This document shows, piece by piece, positions 47,626 to 60,445 of a DNA stretch of 64,000 nucleotides. Under the pieces are notes generated by a model. The model ran no database searches and had not been told where the DNA came from. It was given only the letters and a program-made list of their open reading frames with translations. Position 1 is the stretch's first letter. The number at the start of each line of letters is the position of its first letter. The translations under genes and the position numbers were made by a program. This DNA comes from Ophioderma brevispina (taxonomy: Eukaryota; Echinodermata; Ophiuroidea; Amphilepidida; Ophiodermatidae), in contig JAMKCH010078740.1 in assembly GCA_023653785.1 (NCBI GenBank), forward strand, positions 24,648 to 88,647. The letters run 5' to 3'.

Positions 47626-47980
47626 TTAAAGGTGAGTTGTTCCGAATCGTTCTTTGGGGCCCCCTGATTACCCGGGGAGTAGAGTAGAATCGATTTTGAT
47701 ATCAGATGAAGGCCGTGTTTTTTCTCATTGTAGTCCGGACTTTGAGCCCTCAAATCCATGTCCTTCCCACGATATAAACAAAAAACCGCCGTTTTACTGG
47801 TCTAACCAGCAATATTAGCACCAGTATTGAAAGGGCTTTGCAACAGCATTATTGCGTCTACCAACAAAATCGCAAGTTGTTTCCCACAGAAATACTTGGA
47901 GGGGTGGGGTGTATGTGACAAGTGCCAGGACTCATTCAAGTAGAGAACACCATACACGTAAATTGGAACAACACCTTTCA
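47626..47980 (+). mobile_element. TTAA-D family MITE, copy 3
   Basis: The left end is TTAAAGGTGAGTTGTTCC. The right end is ACACCT followed by TTCA in place of TTAA. The interior aligns with 36333-36675 and with 262-619 reversed. At 355 bp it is close to the 358 bp of copy 1, supporting the boundaries. Confidence 0.7.
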
Positions 47981-48060
47981 AGGCTGGATCAGAGATTTTC
48001 CCGATGAGGGCGCACCAATTTTCAAACAAATCATTTTTTTTTGATTACCATGAGCTTGTC

Positions 48061-48185
48061 CATATAACTAATTACTGTGTGAAATTACTTAAACTCAAAT
48101 CAAAGGTCTTCATATAGAAAATCACAACTTTGTTGTATAAAATTCCGGATCTGGATTTTTGTTATACACAGTATCCTATGGCACT
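48061..48185 (-). repeat. Dispersed block shared with 36945-37065
   Basis: The reverse complement contains GCCATAGGATACTGTGTA, then ATCCGGAATTTTATACAAC, then AGTTGTGATTTTCTATATGA, in the order found at 36945-37065. Confidence 0.65.
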
Positions 48186-50171
48186 GTTATTCTGCTGCAT
48201 TAAATGTTTACTGGTGGAAAACAGAAAACACGATTCACCTTCTTACTTTGGAATCAAACATTTTAGGTGACATCTTTAGTTCTAGATGACTATTTTTAAT
48301 TACTACACCACAAATTATATTTCAAAATATCTGAGTCGGCCTTTGAAACCACCAAGGGACCATTTGCAAACATTGCAGCTTACATTTCATATATTTTCCA
48401 AAAGCACAAAAAAGAACATTTCCACAGTGATTGTGTTATAAGGTTTCTGTGGTGAACAGGCCCTGGTTCAGTCGGACTAAAAAGAGCCTATGGTTCCTAT
48501 CAATGGTAGCTTCAATTCGCTGATAATACTCTGTAGAAAGGATAGAGTAAGATGTATGTTATAGTGTCTCCTTAATCGCACGGACTAGCGCGAAGGTCAC
48601 AAAAGGACATCTTGTGACAGAAATGATGAGTAGGGGGAATCTGATTTCAAAGGGGGGGGAGGGTAAACGATCATATATGATCCGATTGACAAGGATTGTG
48701 CATAGAGATTTACCAGTTACCAAACCCACACGATACCGATCGATAGCGCAGCGTTTGCTACCTTTATTCTCCATACCAGCCGCCACCCAATCAGAAATTC
48801 CATCACACAAGCACGCTACACCAAAACACACTGCTTAAATGCCCCCCGGGCTCCCAGATTGTCCTATAAAGCCACTTTAGTGCAATACCATATATGATTA
48901 TAGATTTATAAACAATACGAATTGTGAGGAGGATCATCGGCGTCAGCTGAATATGACATTGAGCCGTATCGGTGGTAGTTAGAAGGGGGCAAGAACTGTT
49001 TGCCCTAGGTTGGAGAGGGGGCAAGCTCCCCCGGGCCAGATCTTTGGTTCATAGAGAGACAAATAGCCCTTGGAATCCACCTGTGCATACAGGCACTTGC
49101 TAAGGGTTTTGCACACTTAAGTGCTGAAATGAATATCAATCAAAAATGACCAATCAGAATTATTTCCAAAGTAAAAGAACTCCAACAAATACATATTAAA
49201 ATAATATGTGCCACTTTACATACTGCTGTTTCAAAATTGATCCGAGTTTGTACTCATTTAAATAAAGTTAACATGCTGAATTAATACATATATTTGATAC
49301 CTTATTGTTGAAAAAGAAAAGAACAATTGGGATGCAAGTTTGAAATGAGCACCCCGATCAGCATACAAGGGGCATACGGGACAATAGCGCGTATCGAAGG
49401 CAACACCATGCAGCTGCTATTAGCAGATTCGTATCGCATTCCTGTACATGGTGCTTGAGAGTCCCAAGAAAAAAAGAAATGATGATTCACGCCAAATCAC
49501 TGTAGGACTAGTGCCTTAACAAACAGATCCACACAAACGGGCAGGCACAAGATGGGGATGGGCTTTTATCCCACTGCAAACATCCAGTCAATTCAAAACT
49601 TACTATGGTAAGTGGCTAGAAATCAAATGTAAATTGATGAATCTAACTTTATCCATTCACATAGCTGTATATTAAAAATAAAATATGGTCTCCTTTTTGG
49701 CGGGAATCAGGAAGTGCATTGAAAGATTCGGAGCGTCTGTTTTGAGAGACACAATCACAGGAGACTTTATGCAAATTTAACCAAATCATCAAAGTTTTGG
49801 ACTGATATTTGAGACTGTGTGCACTTTTTTCCTTCTATTTTACAAGCATCATTATGATTGTATTAGTGCGTAGCACCTGTGATCAATAGGATAAAAGTAG
49901 ATGTGTTACAATACAATGATTAGTCAGCGATTACAATGAATAGCATGAGATGGATGGATTCATGAACAGGCAAAGATCTCAAATTTGGTATTTAAAGTGG
50001 AAATCAAAGCCTAGCTTGAACAGTTTCTTATAATACATCTTTCATAACCAACCAGATTTATTAAAGGGCTCTTTATATCTTAACCTTTTGGATTCTGAAG
50101 GCAAGTGTATAGACGCTCATTATTTTTTATTTTTCCCCCAAATTTAAAAATATTATTTCTTTTAATGACTA
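48186..50171. other. Unassigned sequence, partly of balanced composition
   Basis: Positions 48560-48840 are less AT-rich, and frames are open on both strands. I recognise no domain and no exon boundary with confidence. Short GC-rich words flank 48840-49040 but do not form a clear element. Confidence 0.3.
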
Positions 50172-50250
50172 TAATTGGAATCAGCGTGAAAAATGCATTC
50201 AAATGAGTCCAAACAAGCCTAGTCTTAGGCCAGTGGTTCTTAAGATGGCT
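50172..50250 (-). repeat. 80-bp core repeat, copy 5
   Basis: The reverse complement reads CCATCTTAAGAACCACTGGC, CTAAGACTAGGCTTGTTTGG, ACTCATTTGAATGCATTTTT and CACGCTGATTCCAATTATAG. By eye this is the copy nearest the consensus. Confidence 0.82.
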
Positions 50251-52335
50251 TCATGACAACATGATTACTGCAGTTACAGCCTAAAATGTCAAGCTAACTT
50301 TTCTTTTTTTGGTAATTTTCGAATAAAATCTACAGTGCTTTTTTGGATGGAAAGAGCTGGATATATTTTTGCTTTTTTTTTCATATATAGTTATGTTTTC
50401 TTTCCACTCAGGAACATGTCCTATTTGATTCATGAACTCTTACCTTTCCAAAACTTTCCCTAAGCAATTTATTATCCTTCACTTTTTTAATCAAGAAATT
50501 TCTGCCAATGCTTATCAAAGAGCAGACCTACATAAAAGAGATCCTGACACATGTGTACCCCTGAAAGATTACAGCCATAACCTATGATGCCTGATTCTTG
50601 CAAATCCTTACAATTATCTTTAATAAAATCACACAGGCAGTAAAAGCAAAGTATTTCAACATCACATTGAAATATTAAAGACAGCAAATTCTTACTATCA
50701 GTCATGCATACAAAACCACCATTTTTTTCTCCACATAGACTGCCCATTCTTATACCAAAATTGGATGGACCCAAAAATGAGCACCGACTAAATTAAAGGC
50801 GACAGCCATTATGCGGAAAGACATCAAATCTCACCGAATCCTCACCGCAAGGCCCACAGTTTTTACCTGGAATGACTATCTCACAAAAATAATCCGCAAC
50901 TGTAATATTGATTGATTTCATGGCCTTGTCAAATGAGGCTGGGATTGATGCGGGATTTGGCGGGGCACCCAGTGGTCATTTTGGCTCATTTATGAGATGT
51001 TTGACATATCGATAGTGTGTGATAGTAAGATGTAGATTCAAGAGAGGAAACATGATAGCTGTTGATGAAAGTGGTGTGAAAAAGCACTGAATAATGGGTT
51101 ATGCTTTGACTTTATGGTATAGCAGACAACAGAAAGTGGCTGCAAACTCTGAAGGAATCTAAGAAAATAATGTTGATGTGGTCTACTAAAGATCAAGTCT
51201 CTGCCAGGTTTAAATTTCTCAATTTCTGAAAAAAAATACGTAAAATGTATGTCTACACAAATGGGGCTATTCCATTTCAAATCTACTCCCTCTGTTATGG
51301 AAGAGTTAGGTAAAGTCTTCAACGGGGAATTTTGAATTCATCGAAGAGCTTTTTTCCAATTGGGTAGTAACATTGGAACTCCACCTTCTGTAAACAAGAT
51401 TCCCGTGAGAATAGGCAAAGCAACCGGCCGCATCCAGACCTGCCAGCACCACGGGGGTGGACGGACCTCTAATAACCAAAATAGGATGATTCTGACTGTT
51501 TGGCATGAACCCCTAGGGCTAGGGGGAACAAATGAAAGCACCCCAAGGTATGCCACTGCACAGTGCCTTCCACATGAACAGTATTGTTTCAATCATCCAA
51601 TGTAATACTGCTCTGATCAAGAAAAAATGGGAACCAATGTTGCCAGATGTGTTTCTGAGTTAAGAACTGATATATTATTCAAATCCTAAACCATCTAACT
51701 TTTCAAGTTTTTTTTGGCTATTTCATGGTACATTTCCAAATGGAATTTAGATCAAATTGAAGTTAACAAGGGTTTTATGTGATTACCAAAATTATCATGT
51801 TTGATTTTTACAAACATTGTCATGATTTTGTTCATTCTGGTTTACACAATTCCTTAAACCAATTCTATGTCTTTTTTTTTTTACTAGGTATTGTGACAAA
51901 TTGAGCAAAAACAACAAGCGAGATGTACTAAAAATGCCAAGGACCCTCAGAAACAAAATATCTTTAACTGTCATATGGACACATGACCAATAATTAAGGG
52001 AAAATTATGAAAAATACTCCACCAATGATGTAAGGGGACCATAAACCATCTCAATGTTTACCATGGGTGGAGGTTTGCTCGGAGGCGATGACCTTTCCAG
52101 CACACAAAATATTTTCTCTGCCTATCTACTGCTGAGTAGCAAAAAAAAAAAGCAAAGAAAAAAACAAACAAACCTTTTTAATACTGAAATGATTAGAGTA
52201 GAGTTGGTCATTTAGCGGCAAATATTTGCTCTCTATTGCTGATAGCAGAAAAATCTCTGTTTACAAAGAGAGTTTTACATAAAGTCCATTTCCTAAACAA
52301 GGTGTCATTCATATTTAACACAAAAAAAAATCTAC
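50251..52335. other. Unassigned sequence
   Basis: No gene recognised. Positions 51340-51600 are GC-richer. At 51550-51561 there is GGTATGCCACTG, like the right end of a CAGTGGC-type element, but I found no left end. Confidence 0.3.
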
Positions 52336-52412
52336 CAGTACAATACAAATAATATGATGAGGTAGACCTGAGAAGCGCGCGCTCAGATACACTTTTTCAT
52401 TCTGTCATATTT
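52336..52412 (+). repeat. Dispersed block shared with 6443-6521
   Basis: TAATATGATG, CCTGAGAAGCGCGCGCTCAG and TTCTGTCATATTTT match the earlier block in order. Confidence 0.7.
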
Positions 52413-52508
52413 TGATTGAATATTTACCAATCGTCATCAACATATAAGGAGTAACCTGGTCGAATATTTTTTAAAAGAGTAATGGTAGCGAGAATGGCGG
52501 GTCGGTGA

Positions 52509-53110
52509 CTATAACACAAAGACCCAAGACCCAAACCAAAGACCCAAGACCCCTGAACTATAAAACAAAGACCCCTCAACTATAAAACAACGACCTTCAA
52601 ACGAGAAAAAAGACGCCACTAAACTATAAAACAAAGACCCCCTCAACTATAAAAACCAAGACCCCCCTCAATATAAAACAAATACCCCCTAACTATAACA
52701 CAAAGACCCCCTCAACGATTAAACAAAGACCCCATCAAACTATAAAAAACGAAGACCCTCAACTATAAAACAAAGACCCCCCTAAACTATAAAAACAAAG
52801 GACCCCTCAACTATAAAACAAAGACCCACCAACTATAAAACAAAGATCCCCTCAACTATAAAACAAAGACCCCCTCAACTATAAAACAAGACCCCCCTCA
52901 ACTATAAACAAAAAAAAAGACCCACCTAACAAAACAAAGAACCACCTCAACTAGAAAACAAAGACCCCTCAAAACTATAAAACAAAGACCCCTCAACTAT
53001 AAAAACAAAGACCCCTCAACTATAAAACAAGGACCACCTCAACTATAAACAAAAGACCCCCCTAACTATAAAAACAAGGACCCCTCCAACTATAAACAAA
53101 GACCCCTCAT
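52509..53110. repeat. 22-bp minisatellite, about 26 units
   Basis: Imperfect units of the form CCCTCAACTATAAAACAAAG plus AC repeat for about 600 bp. Small insertions and deletions in A and C runs vary unit length between about 19 and 25. No reading frame is maintained. Confidence 0.93.
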
Positions 53111-53449
53111 CTCTATTAAAATCTCGTTTGTACCTGTTGCAAATGTCGGCAGTGTACGAAATTCGCAATTTTGTATTTTCTGTCCCGTACAATAAAGAAA
53201 TACAGCACAGTAGCCTATAGGAAACAGCAAGTGCTCATAACACAAAACCCCAAGATAGGGATAACTCCAAAACTTTGGAATTAGCTTTTCTCAATGATAT
53301 TAGTGAAACAGTGAATAAAAAGAAGGTGCTTGGAATAAACAAAATGCACCTTTAACCCCCCACCCCCCAAAAAAATGAGTGGTGCCATACCTTTTGCACT
53401 TTGACCCCCAATTATAATTCAACAAAAGATGATGTATGGCATAGTAGCA

Positions 53450-54420
53450 TAGTAGGTTTTCATGTAGCGAGGAATTTTGACTATCGATGTTTACCGTTCG
53501 CCATACAGCAGTACGCAGATTTAATTAGCTCATGATACGTCTAAGCTACAATCTATCACATACTTCAGATGCAAAACAAACGAGGCGCACAATAGCAGCG
53601 AAGGAATTGTGTGTATCCGATGATACATTTCAAAAAACTATAGCGATTGTGCTTATTTGCATATTAATTAGTGCCATTGGCATTACCTTATTTGCTCAGA
53701 ACATATGCCCACATTCTAATCGGGTCAAGAAACTCTTCAAACACTTCCTTCCAAGTCGCATCTTTTAGGAAATCTAGATAACTGTACACAAGCTTTTTTT
53801 TTAATTTTTTAGGTTTTTTCTTTTTTTAAATTTTAATCCAAAATACCACTTTCACCCATTGGTGATTCACACAGAGTATGATCATTGTAGTTTTCATGTA
53901 GCAAAGGAATTTTTGCTTATCCGATGTACCGTTTTAAGCGATCACAGCAATATGCATATAAATTAGCTCATGTGCATACGGTACTAAGACAACATATATC
54001 CACATGCCTTTCTTTCAAATTGCAAAAAATACGTGTGCACCATGATAGGCTTTATGCAGCAAAGGAATTGCATATCTATGTACCATTTCAAAAAATATAG
54101 CAATTATGTGATTTGGCATATTAATTAGCTCATTTGCATAGCCCAATTGCCCGGAATATGCCCAAAATCTAGGTCAGGTGGAGAACTCTTCAAATGATTC
54201 CTTCCACCAGGGACATCATTATATACAACCTTATGAAATCTGGATAACTTGTACACAAGCTTGTGGGAAAATTTTCGTAAAAATTATGCAAATTAGACAC
54301 TAATTAGATTATATATGCCCCAAAATCCAAACAGGTCGAAGAACTCATCACCCCGCTTCCTCCCACAAAGTTACAGCATCGTAGCCCGTACGAATCCAGA
54401 TAAATCGGACACACTTTTAA
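53450..54420. repeat. Diverged direct repeat, about 140-300-bp spacing
   Basis: The ordered words CATGTAGC, AGGAATT, ATGTACCGTT, ATTAGCTCAT, GCATA and GAACTCTTCAAA recur at about 53460-53760, 53890-54020 and 54050-54220, with remnants to about 54350. The small frame 53532-53768, which has a hydrophobic middle, lies inside this repeat and is not convincing as a gene. Confidence 0.6.
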
Positions 54421-57400
54421 ATGGACAGACAGGATAGACGGACAGGACAGGAGAGAAAAGTGTTTGCTAAGTCTCTGCCAGAACAAATTGAGAGCTGATA
54501 TCTGTTATATGGGATGTTAGTGTTAACAATTATCAACAAGCGATTGAATGTACAATCATAATATTTTGACGTAGTGATTACCTCCTCAACAACACAATTT
54601 ATAAGAGGCCTGAATGGTAATTAAAAAAAAAACATCGGTTAAACTGGAAAATGGTTGTTTTGTTGTAAACGGATTGATGATAAAAAAGCTAATGGGAAAG
54701 AATTGTCATGCAAAATGCTGTTTAAAAGCTAATTATAAGTTGGCTTGTAAAAATAATGAGGAAAAATTGAATTAAGTCTCTTGTCTCAATCGGTTGGCTG
54801 GACCTGTGAACACAACGGCTGTGGCTCGGCTCTACAAAACATACACAACAGCATAGGCCCAGCTATGAAAGTAGTGGCAGGCAAGTCGACCTATGACTTG
54901 AAGATAGGAGTAGGGCCTAACTTGGGTTATAGGGCTAGTCTTGGTTACTTTTTGGTTTTGCTTGCGAGACTTGAGCGAGTCATGTATTTGTTGTAATTGT
55001 CAACGTCAAGCCAGAGAATGTTTGTCTTTCTAGGTGAGATAATGCTATGTCAGGGCTTGCAGAGTGCAGTCCCCGGGCTGCAGTTTGCATCATAGCCAGG
55101 CATAGATCGTTCGTAGAGCAGCAACATTCGGCTAAGCCAGGCCTAGTTCATGGTTAGACTACGCCTTAGGCTTAGGCTGGGTTGTTTATGGGACAACTCA
55201 TTAATGTATGATTAGTATGAATTGGGAATACATCAGTCATCAGGAGAATAGCTGCAAGTTAACTGGACAAGATTTGAAAATTTTTTCAATTAAATTATCT
55301 ATTCTAAGTTAGATTGCAAAGTAGAAAACATACTCATAGATACATGTTAGGCATAAGCAACCTGATATGCTAGTCTAGCAGATGTTCGTAGCCGTCATGT
55401 AGCGTTGCAGTCGTCGTACCTACCGGGCTATCGTAGCGGAAAGCCAGAGCAACATCGGGACTAAGTCATAGCCTAATACGGCATAACTCCCGGAATAACA
55501 GTACAACAAACAGAACCTGGCCGTAAGATGAACCGAACTATTATTGGGCCTTGCAAAACACTACACTAGTCATGATGGTACGTGTCAGGGTACATCCAGG
55601 CGGGTGAAACGGTGTACAAATGGCCATAGTCTAGACCGATTTGAACAGTTGGAAGTCTCAGCCTCCCCTATCCCCCTCCAGGGGTAAAGAGGTATCTCTT
55701 GCACCAGTATTAAAGGACACCCATTTGTAGCCTGTGTTACCGTCTAGCCTTGATTTCTGGGGGTACGCAAAGCAGAGAGTGTTGCTTAATTTCGAAGTGC
55801 ACCTTCGGTAATCTAAGCCCCGCAACAATTTTGCAAAATAGCAAATAAAAAAAGAATAATTAAAAAAACCAAAAAAGAAAAATTAAAAGATAATTTTTAA
55901 ACATATCAGAACAAATATCATAGGTTTAATGTTAGAACACCGTGGAGTACATAAAAAATATTTGCGAAGGGAAAACACATATCCAACGAGATGGAGGATA
56001 AAATAAATTAATTTTTGGAATATCGGAAGCCAAATTGAAAATTACAATTGCTAAAGATGGCGAATCCCTGTCGGTAACCCGTCAATATTAACTCCGTAGG
56101 AGTTTAATGGTAAGAAACGACAAGGGGGATCAAATGAGGGTCGGTTTTTTTAAAAACTGTCAGAATAAGCTTTTTCAATAGCTTCATGGTGTATACGCTG
56201 TTGTCTATAAGAGCTTCGATTCGCGCCGCTTATAAATATTATATTACAAAAATATGTGTGGAATTGTCCAGGAGTCAGTAATCATTGGGTAAGAATCAAA
56301 TCCATTTACATGTTCTTGAGGAAAAACAATCTTTCTCATTGCAAATTCTCATTTAGTCACTAATTGCGGGTGACTCAAGTTCGTTGCCACCCCTTAAGAT
56401 TAGTATGCATTTGACCAATGTTTGCCACCTTGCGATACCCCAGGACCACTGTAATCGTATTTTCTACAGAATGGGAATTGTCCTTTGAGAATATAGGGGA
56501 TTTAAAAGTACTCAGTCAAATCATTGCTCAAAATATACAAAATTGTTTTTTTAAAAATATTTGGAAACAACTAATGGATATACATATGTAACACTTTCAT
56601 GAAAAAAAAATGAGTGAGTTAAATATATATCAATGCAGAATCAGTAAACACCTGCTCTCAGCAGTAGTAGATAGCAGATGAAGTATTCTTTTTAAGGAGT
56701 TAATCTTTGACCATTGATACACCATGCTTCCAAGCTACACCTTAGTTAATCCATTGTGTGACTGTAAAAAGACACTGGGTACCATCGGATACGCGTAAGA
56801 GGCAAGACGGGCGTTTTTTAGAAATAGGATTGAAGCAAGGTGCTTTGCTGAACTCTTTTAAGTAAAGGAATATGATTTCATTGACTGATATAGGCGTGTG
56901 GATACACTGCATTCCTTTACACGCTAGTAACGCTAGATCCTGTTCGCTACAATGATTAGCATTTTATCGGCTAAAGTGTGATAGGATTCCAATATACATT
57001 GGTCGGACTTGTTTGTTACACGTGTAAGGGGGATCAGTGAGATATTTTTTATGGGGTCCAGTTGGTGCGTGAGACAAGACTCTGCAGTCTAAAACAAAGT
57101 TCTTGGGACGATTGGCCGACTTGTGGTCATGTTGGCTTAGTCCTCTAGAAGTAGCAGACATTTTTATTTTCTTGGCCATCAAGCAGTAACATTAGAGGCA
57201 GGTGACAAGATATGGTAATATGTAAAGAGTAACTGACTGCTAAAAATATTTCGCTTTTTATGAAAAGTTTTTGTGATTTTCTGTTCTCACCCGTCATGAT
57301 TAATGTTGCACTTGTTGAGATATTTGAATAACCAAAAACAATACCTTAGTTTGAGAGAGGTTCCAAAATTGTATCTAACATTTTCAAATGGAGACCTGAC

Positions 57401-57999
57401 ATGTCAAATATTTTTTTTTTAAAGATTGTGATGGTAAAAAAAGTTAGTCCTTTAAACAAGAAATTTTAAACATAAAATGACTGATCCTTGGGAAAAAAAT
57501 CTTCATGTATAACATTAGCACGGGGTTAGTTGAAAGTAAGTACCCACAGGTCCCTTCCATTCAATTGGCATTGAAATGTGCTCGACCTAACATAAATGCA
57601 TTGCCCTGATGCTTACCTGTGATTCTGTTCCCATAACAATTCCTTATCTTTTCCGAAAAAAAAAATCAAAATCACCACGCATGCAAGGTTACTCTATAAT
57701 AGGGAAAACCAGAGGAAACATGCTGATTTGCATTCCCAATTGCCCTGAGGGGTCACCATAACCACTACATTTCAGTTCAGGTAATTTTAAACCAGAGTTC
57801 TCATCATGGTTTTGCATTTGAATTCCTTACATCAAGAACAGTTTGTGTAATACAGGAACTTTAATCTTTCCAAGAAAAGTGCTGGAGTATACCCTTAGGT
57901 CTGAGACATACTATGAACGACTAAAAATATTCTCAACCACCAGGGACATAGTTCATTGTGATCTGTCATCCTATGTGACTAGCATGGTGAACTGAGCAG
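54421..57999. other. Unassigned sequence, part possibly single copy
   Basis: It begins with a short GGACAGACAGGATAGACGGA-type run. Positions 54780-55700 are relatively GC-rich and lack the repeat families seen elsewhere, so this would be the first place to look for an unrecognised exon or regulatory region. I see no diagnostic protein motif. Confidence 0.3.
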
Positions 58000-58880
58000 A
58001 AAGTCAATTGGTGGTTTTGAGACTGCCTGGCTGGTAGATTTCATGTTCATGTGTTTATCCCGCAGTCCACATGGGCAGTTTTGCGACTGCAATCTTAGAT
58101 TTCAGGGTTCATTGTTTAAGCCCTCAGTCACATTGGGTTTGTTTTGAGACTGCATACTTAGATTTCTGTGTCATTGTTTTAATCCACAGTCACATTGGGT
58201 CAGTTTTGAGGCTGCATGGCTGTAGATTTCATGTTCATTGGTTTAGCCAGCAGTCACATTGGGTCAGTTTTGAGACTGCATATCTGTAGATTTCATGTTC
58301 TTGTTTTAATTGCCATGCATCACATTGGGTTCATTTTTGAGCTGCATATCTGTAGATTTCATTTCATTGTTTTTAAAAAGCAGCAGTCCACATTGGTCAG
58401 TTGTGAGACTGCATATCTGTAGATTTCATGTTCATTGTGTAGCCGCAGTCACATTGGTGTCAGGTTTGAGACGACTGCATATCTGAGATTTCATGCAGCA
58501 TTGTTTGTGCCGCTTCACATTGGTTCGTTTTGAGACTGCATATCTGTCTTCATCTTCATTGTTTTAGCCAGCCGTCACATTGGGTTGGTTTTGAGACTGA
58601 CATATTCTGTGATTTCATGTTCATATGTTTGAGCCAGCAGTCACATTGGGTTGGTTTTTGGAGTGCATGGCCTGTAATTTCATGTTCATTGTTTGAGCCA
58701 CAGTCACCATTGGTGTCGGTTTTGAACTGCCCCTGGCCTGTAGATTTCATGTTCAATTGTTGAGCCGCGTCATATTGGGTTGATTTTGAGACTGCATGGC
58801 TGTAGATTTCAATGTTCAATTGTTTGAGCATCAGTCACATTGGGTTGGCTTTGAGACTGCATGGCTAAGATTCCTGTTCC
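58000..58880. repeat. Minisatellite of about 64-bp unit, about 14 copies
   Basis: Units carry CAGTCACATTGGGTTGGTTT, then GAGACTGCATGGCTGTAGAT, then TTCATGTTCATTGTTT, then GAGCCAG. Spacing is about 61-67 bp, with many one-base indels. Several short frames on both strands here share peptides only because of the repeat. Confidence 0.93.
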
Positions 58881-58889
58881 ATTGTTTGC

Positions 58890-59045
58890 ACCAGCTGGTG
58901 AGTCCAGTGCAACAATGGAAATTTGCATACTACAATAAAGGGACAACATTGAATCTAATCTCTGCACAAAAGGTCATCCGATTGGCTACCCCGGTGGATC
59001 AAACCCAGACCTGTTAGCTTATATCCACTGGTGACTGAAAGCTAT
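58890..59045 (-). repeat. Possible SINE-like segment with a B-box motif
   Basis: On the minus strand CAGGTCTGGGTTTGATCCAC contains GGTTTGATCC, close to the RNA polymerase III B-box GGTTCGANTCC. An AGTGG word (partial A-box) lies only about 19 nt upstream, shorter than in a tRNA. Weak evidence for an old tRNA-derived SINE. Confidence 0.25.
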
Positions 59046-59376
59046 TGAACTGTGCCCTGTGATGAGACATATTGGCTCACAATATATTGAGCTACATATA
59101 CTCATCTACCAAGTACACAGCAATGTACATCATGCCATAGACATAACTGACCTTGTGGGTTCTGGGTACCAATTATATAATCATACACAAAACTCAGGGC
59201 GTGTGTTTTCTAATACACTGGTGAATTAAGGTACCGAACTGTGCCAGTGTAATTGAAACCATTGGTCTATAGAAGTGATATGATCCTACTAAATGCCTCA
59301 TCACCAAAGACAAAGTTCAGTGAGCTATACATATCAAATGTAATTCATACCATCGCTCCTGTGTTCTGGGTACTAT
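59020..59376. repeat. Loose direct repeat, about 190-bp spacing, two copies
   Basis: GAACTGTGCC, GAGCTA(C/T)ACATAT and GTTCTGGGTACC or GTTCTGGGTACT occur in the same order in 59045-59170 and 59235-59375. The second unit matches 5484-5575 in inverted orientation. Confidence 0.55.
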
Positions 59377-59962
59377 AAATCAACTAATGCATGGATGAGG
59401 ATTCTTTACAGCTCATATACAGATATAATATATGAATGGTGATTTTACCTGATTTCAATCATAACTTTTTAACACCTTTTCGAATGGTTCCCATAAAATC
59501 ATTTCTCCTACTCCTATCCAAAATTTGCTACACTTTTTGTAAAATAAAGGAAAATATATCTAGATATATTGACACTGTGAACCCCAAAAAGGTTTCCATC
59601 ACAAAATGCACACGATATTCGTTTCAAGATATTTCACTATAACCTAGATCCAACTTTTTTATAGCTCTCATCGAAACGTTTTTTTGCGATGCGCTCCTAA
59701 AGACAAAATAACCAAGGCAACTCAACCTTGAATATGATTTTCTTAGCAATGTGAGCTAAATGGTCGATTACCCCCCTTCCCTCATATTCTAGTCGTTCCA
59801 AACCCCGTGTGTGTTTTTACAAGATTCCCTGTTTCGGATTTCTATCTACGCATGATCAAATGTTTGACTACTCTTTCTTTGTAAGTTGGTGCCGAATAGT
59901 GTGGGACGTTTTTTAGCCCTTTCAAGTCTGTCAGATTCTGTATAGATCATGGCTAACTCTTG

Positions 59963-60040
59963 GCCATCTGAAACATCACTGACTCAAAGACTAGGCTTGT
60001 TTGTTACCATTTGAATGTATTTTTCAAACAGATTCTATTC
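59963..60040 (+). repeat. 80-bp core repeat, copy 6
   Basis: GGCCATCTGAAACATCACTG, then AAGACTAGGCTTGTTTG, then CATTTGAATGTATTTTTCA. It degenerates after that. Confidence 0.72.
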
Positions 60041-60445
60041 CCCCAGAATCCAATAGTGCGAAAAAAAATTTTTTATAAAAAATTTAAAAGTTTTAACTTT
60101 GAGCGAGTAATAGTCCCTTGTAGGCCCCATATGGTTTTAACCCTCCATATTACGTCGTATGAATCACATGTATCTCTCTTCTGGTTCCTTGTGTTAATAT
60201 GTAATTAATTGTATTGGTCTGTGGAAGGAATGTGACAATTTTTACCAAAATGTGGCAGGAACATTCCCACATAATTTGTGGCTAAATTGGAGGAGAAATG
60301 CACTTTTTGATACTGGAGATACAGTTGTGACTTTGGATGCGTTTTTCATCATCACCTGATAATACAGAAACAAAACGACATCATTACCCTTAATATTGCA
60401 AAAATGATATATATTCTATGTAGCTTATGCACATATACATTTCTT

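Noticed and set aside
51340..51600. hAT-like element ending GGTATGCCACTG, or an exon with frames on both strands
   Set aside because: No matching left end or target duplication was found, and no protein domain is recognisable in either strand's translation.
52509..53110. CRISPR-like array
   Set aside because: Units are contiguous with no spacers, and the genome is eukaryotic. It is a minisatellite. The same applies to 13371-13750 and 58000-58880.
53532..53768. Small frame with a hydrophobic segment, possibly a membrane peptide
   Set aside because: It lies in a diverged direct repeat whose other units do not keep the frame.
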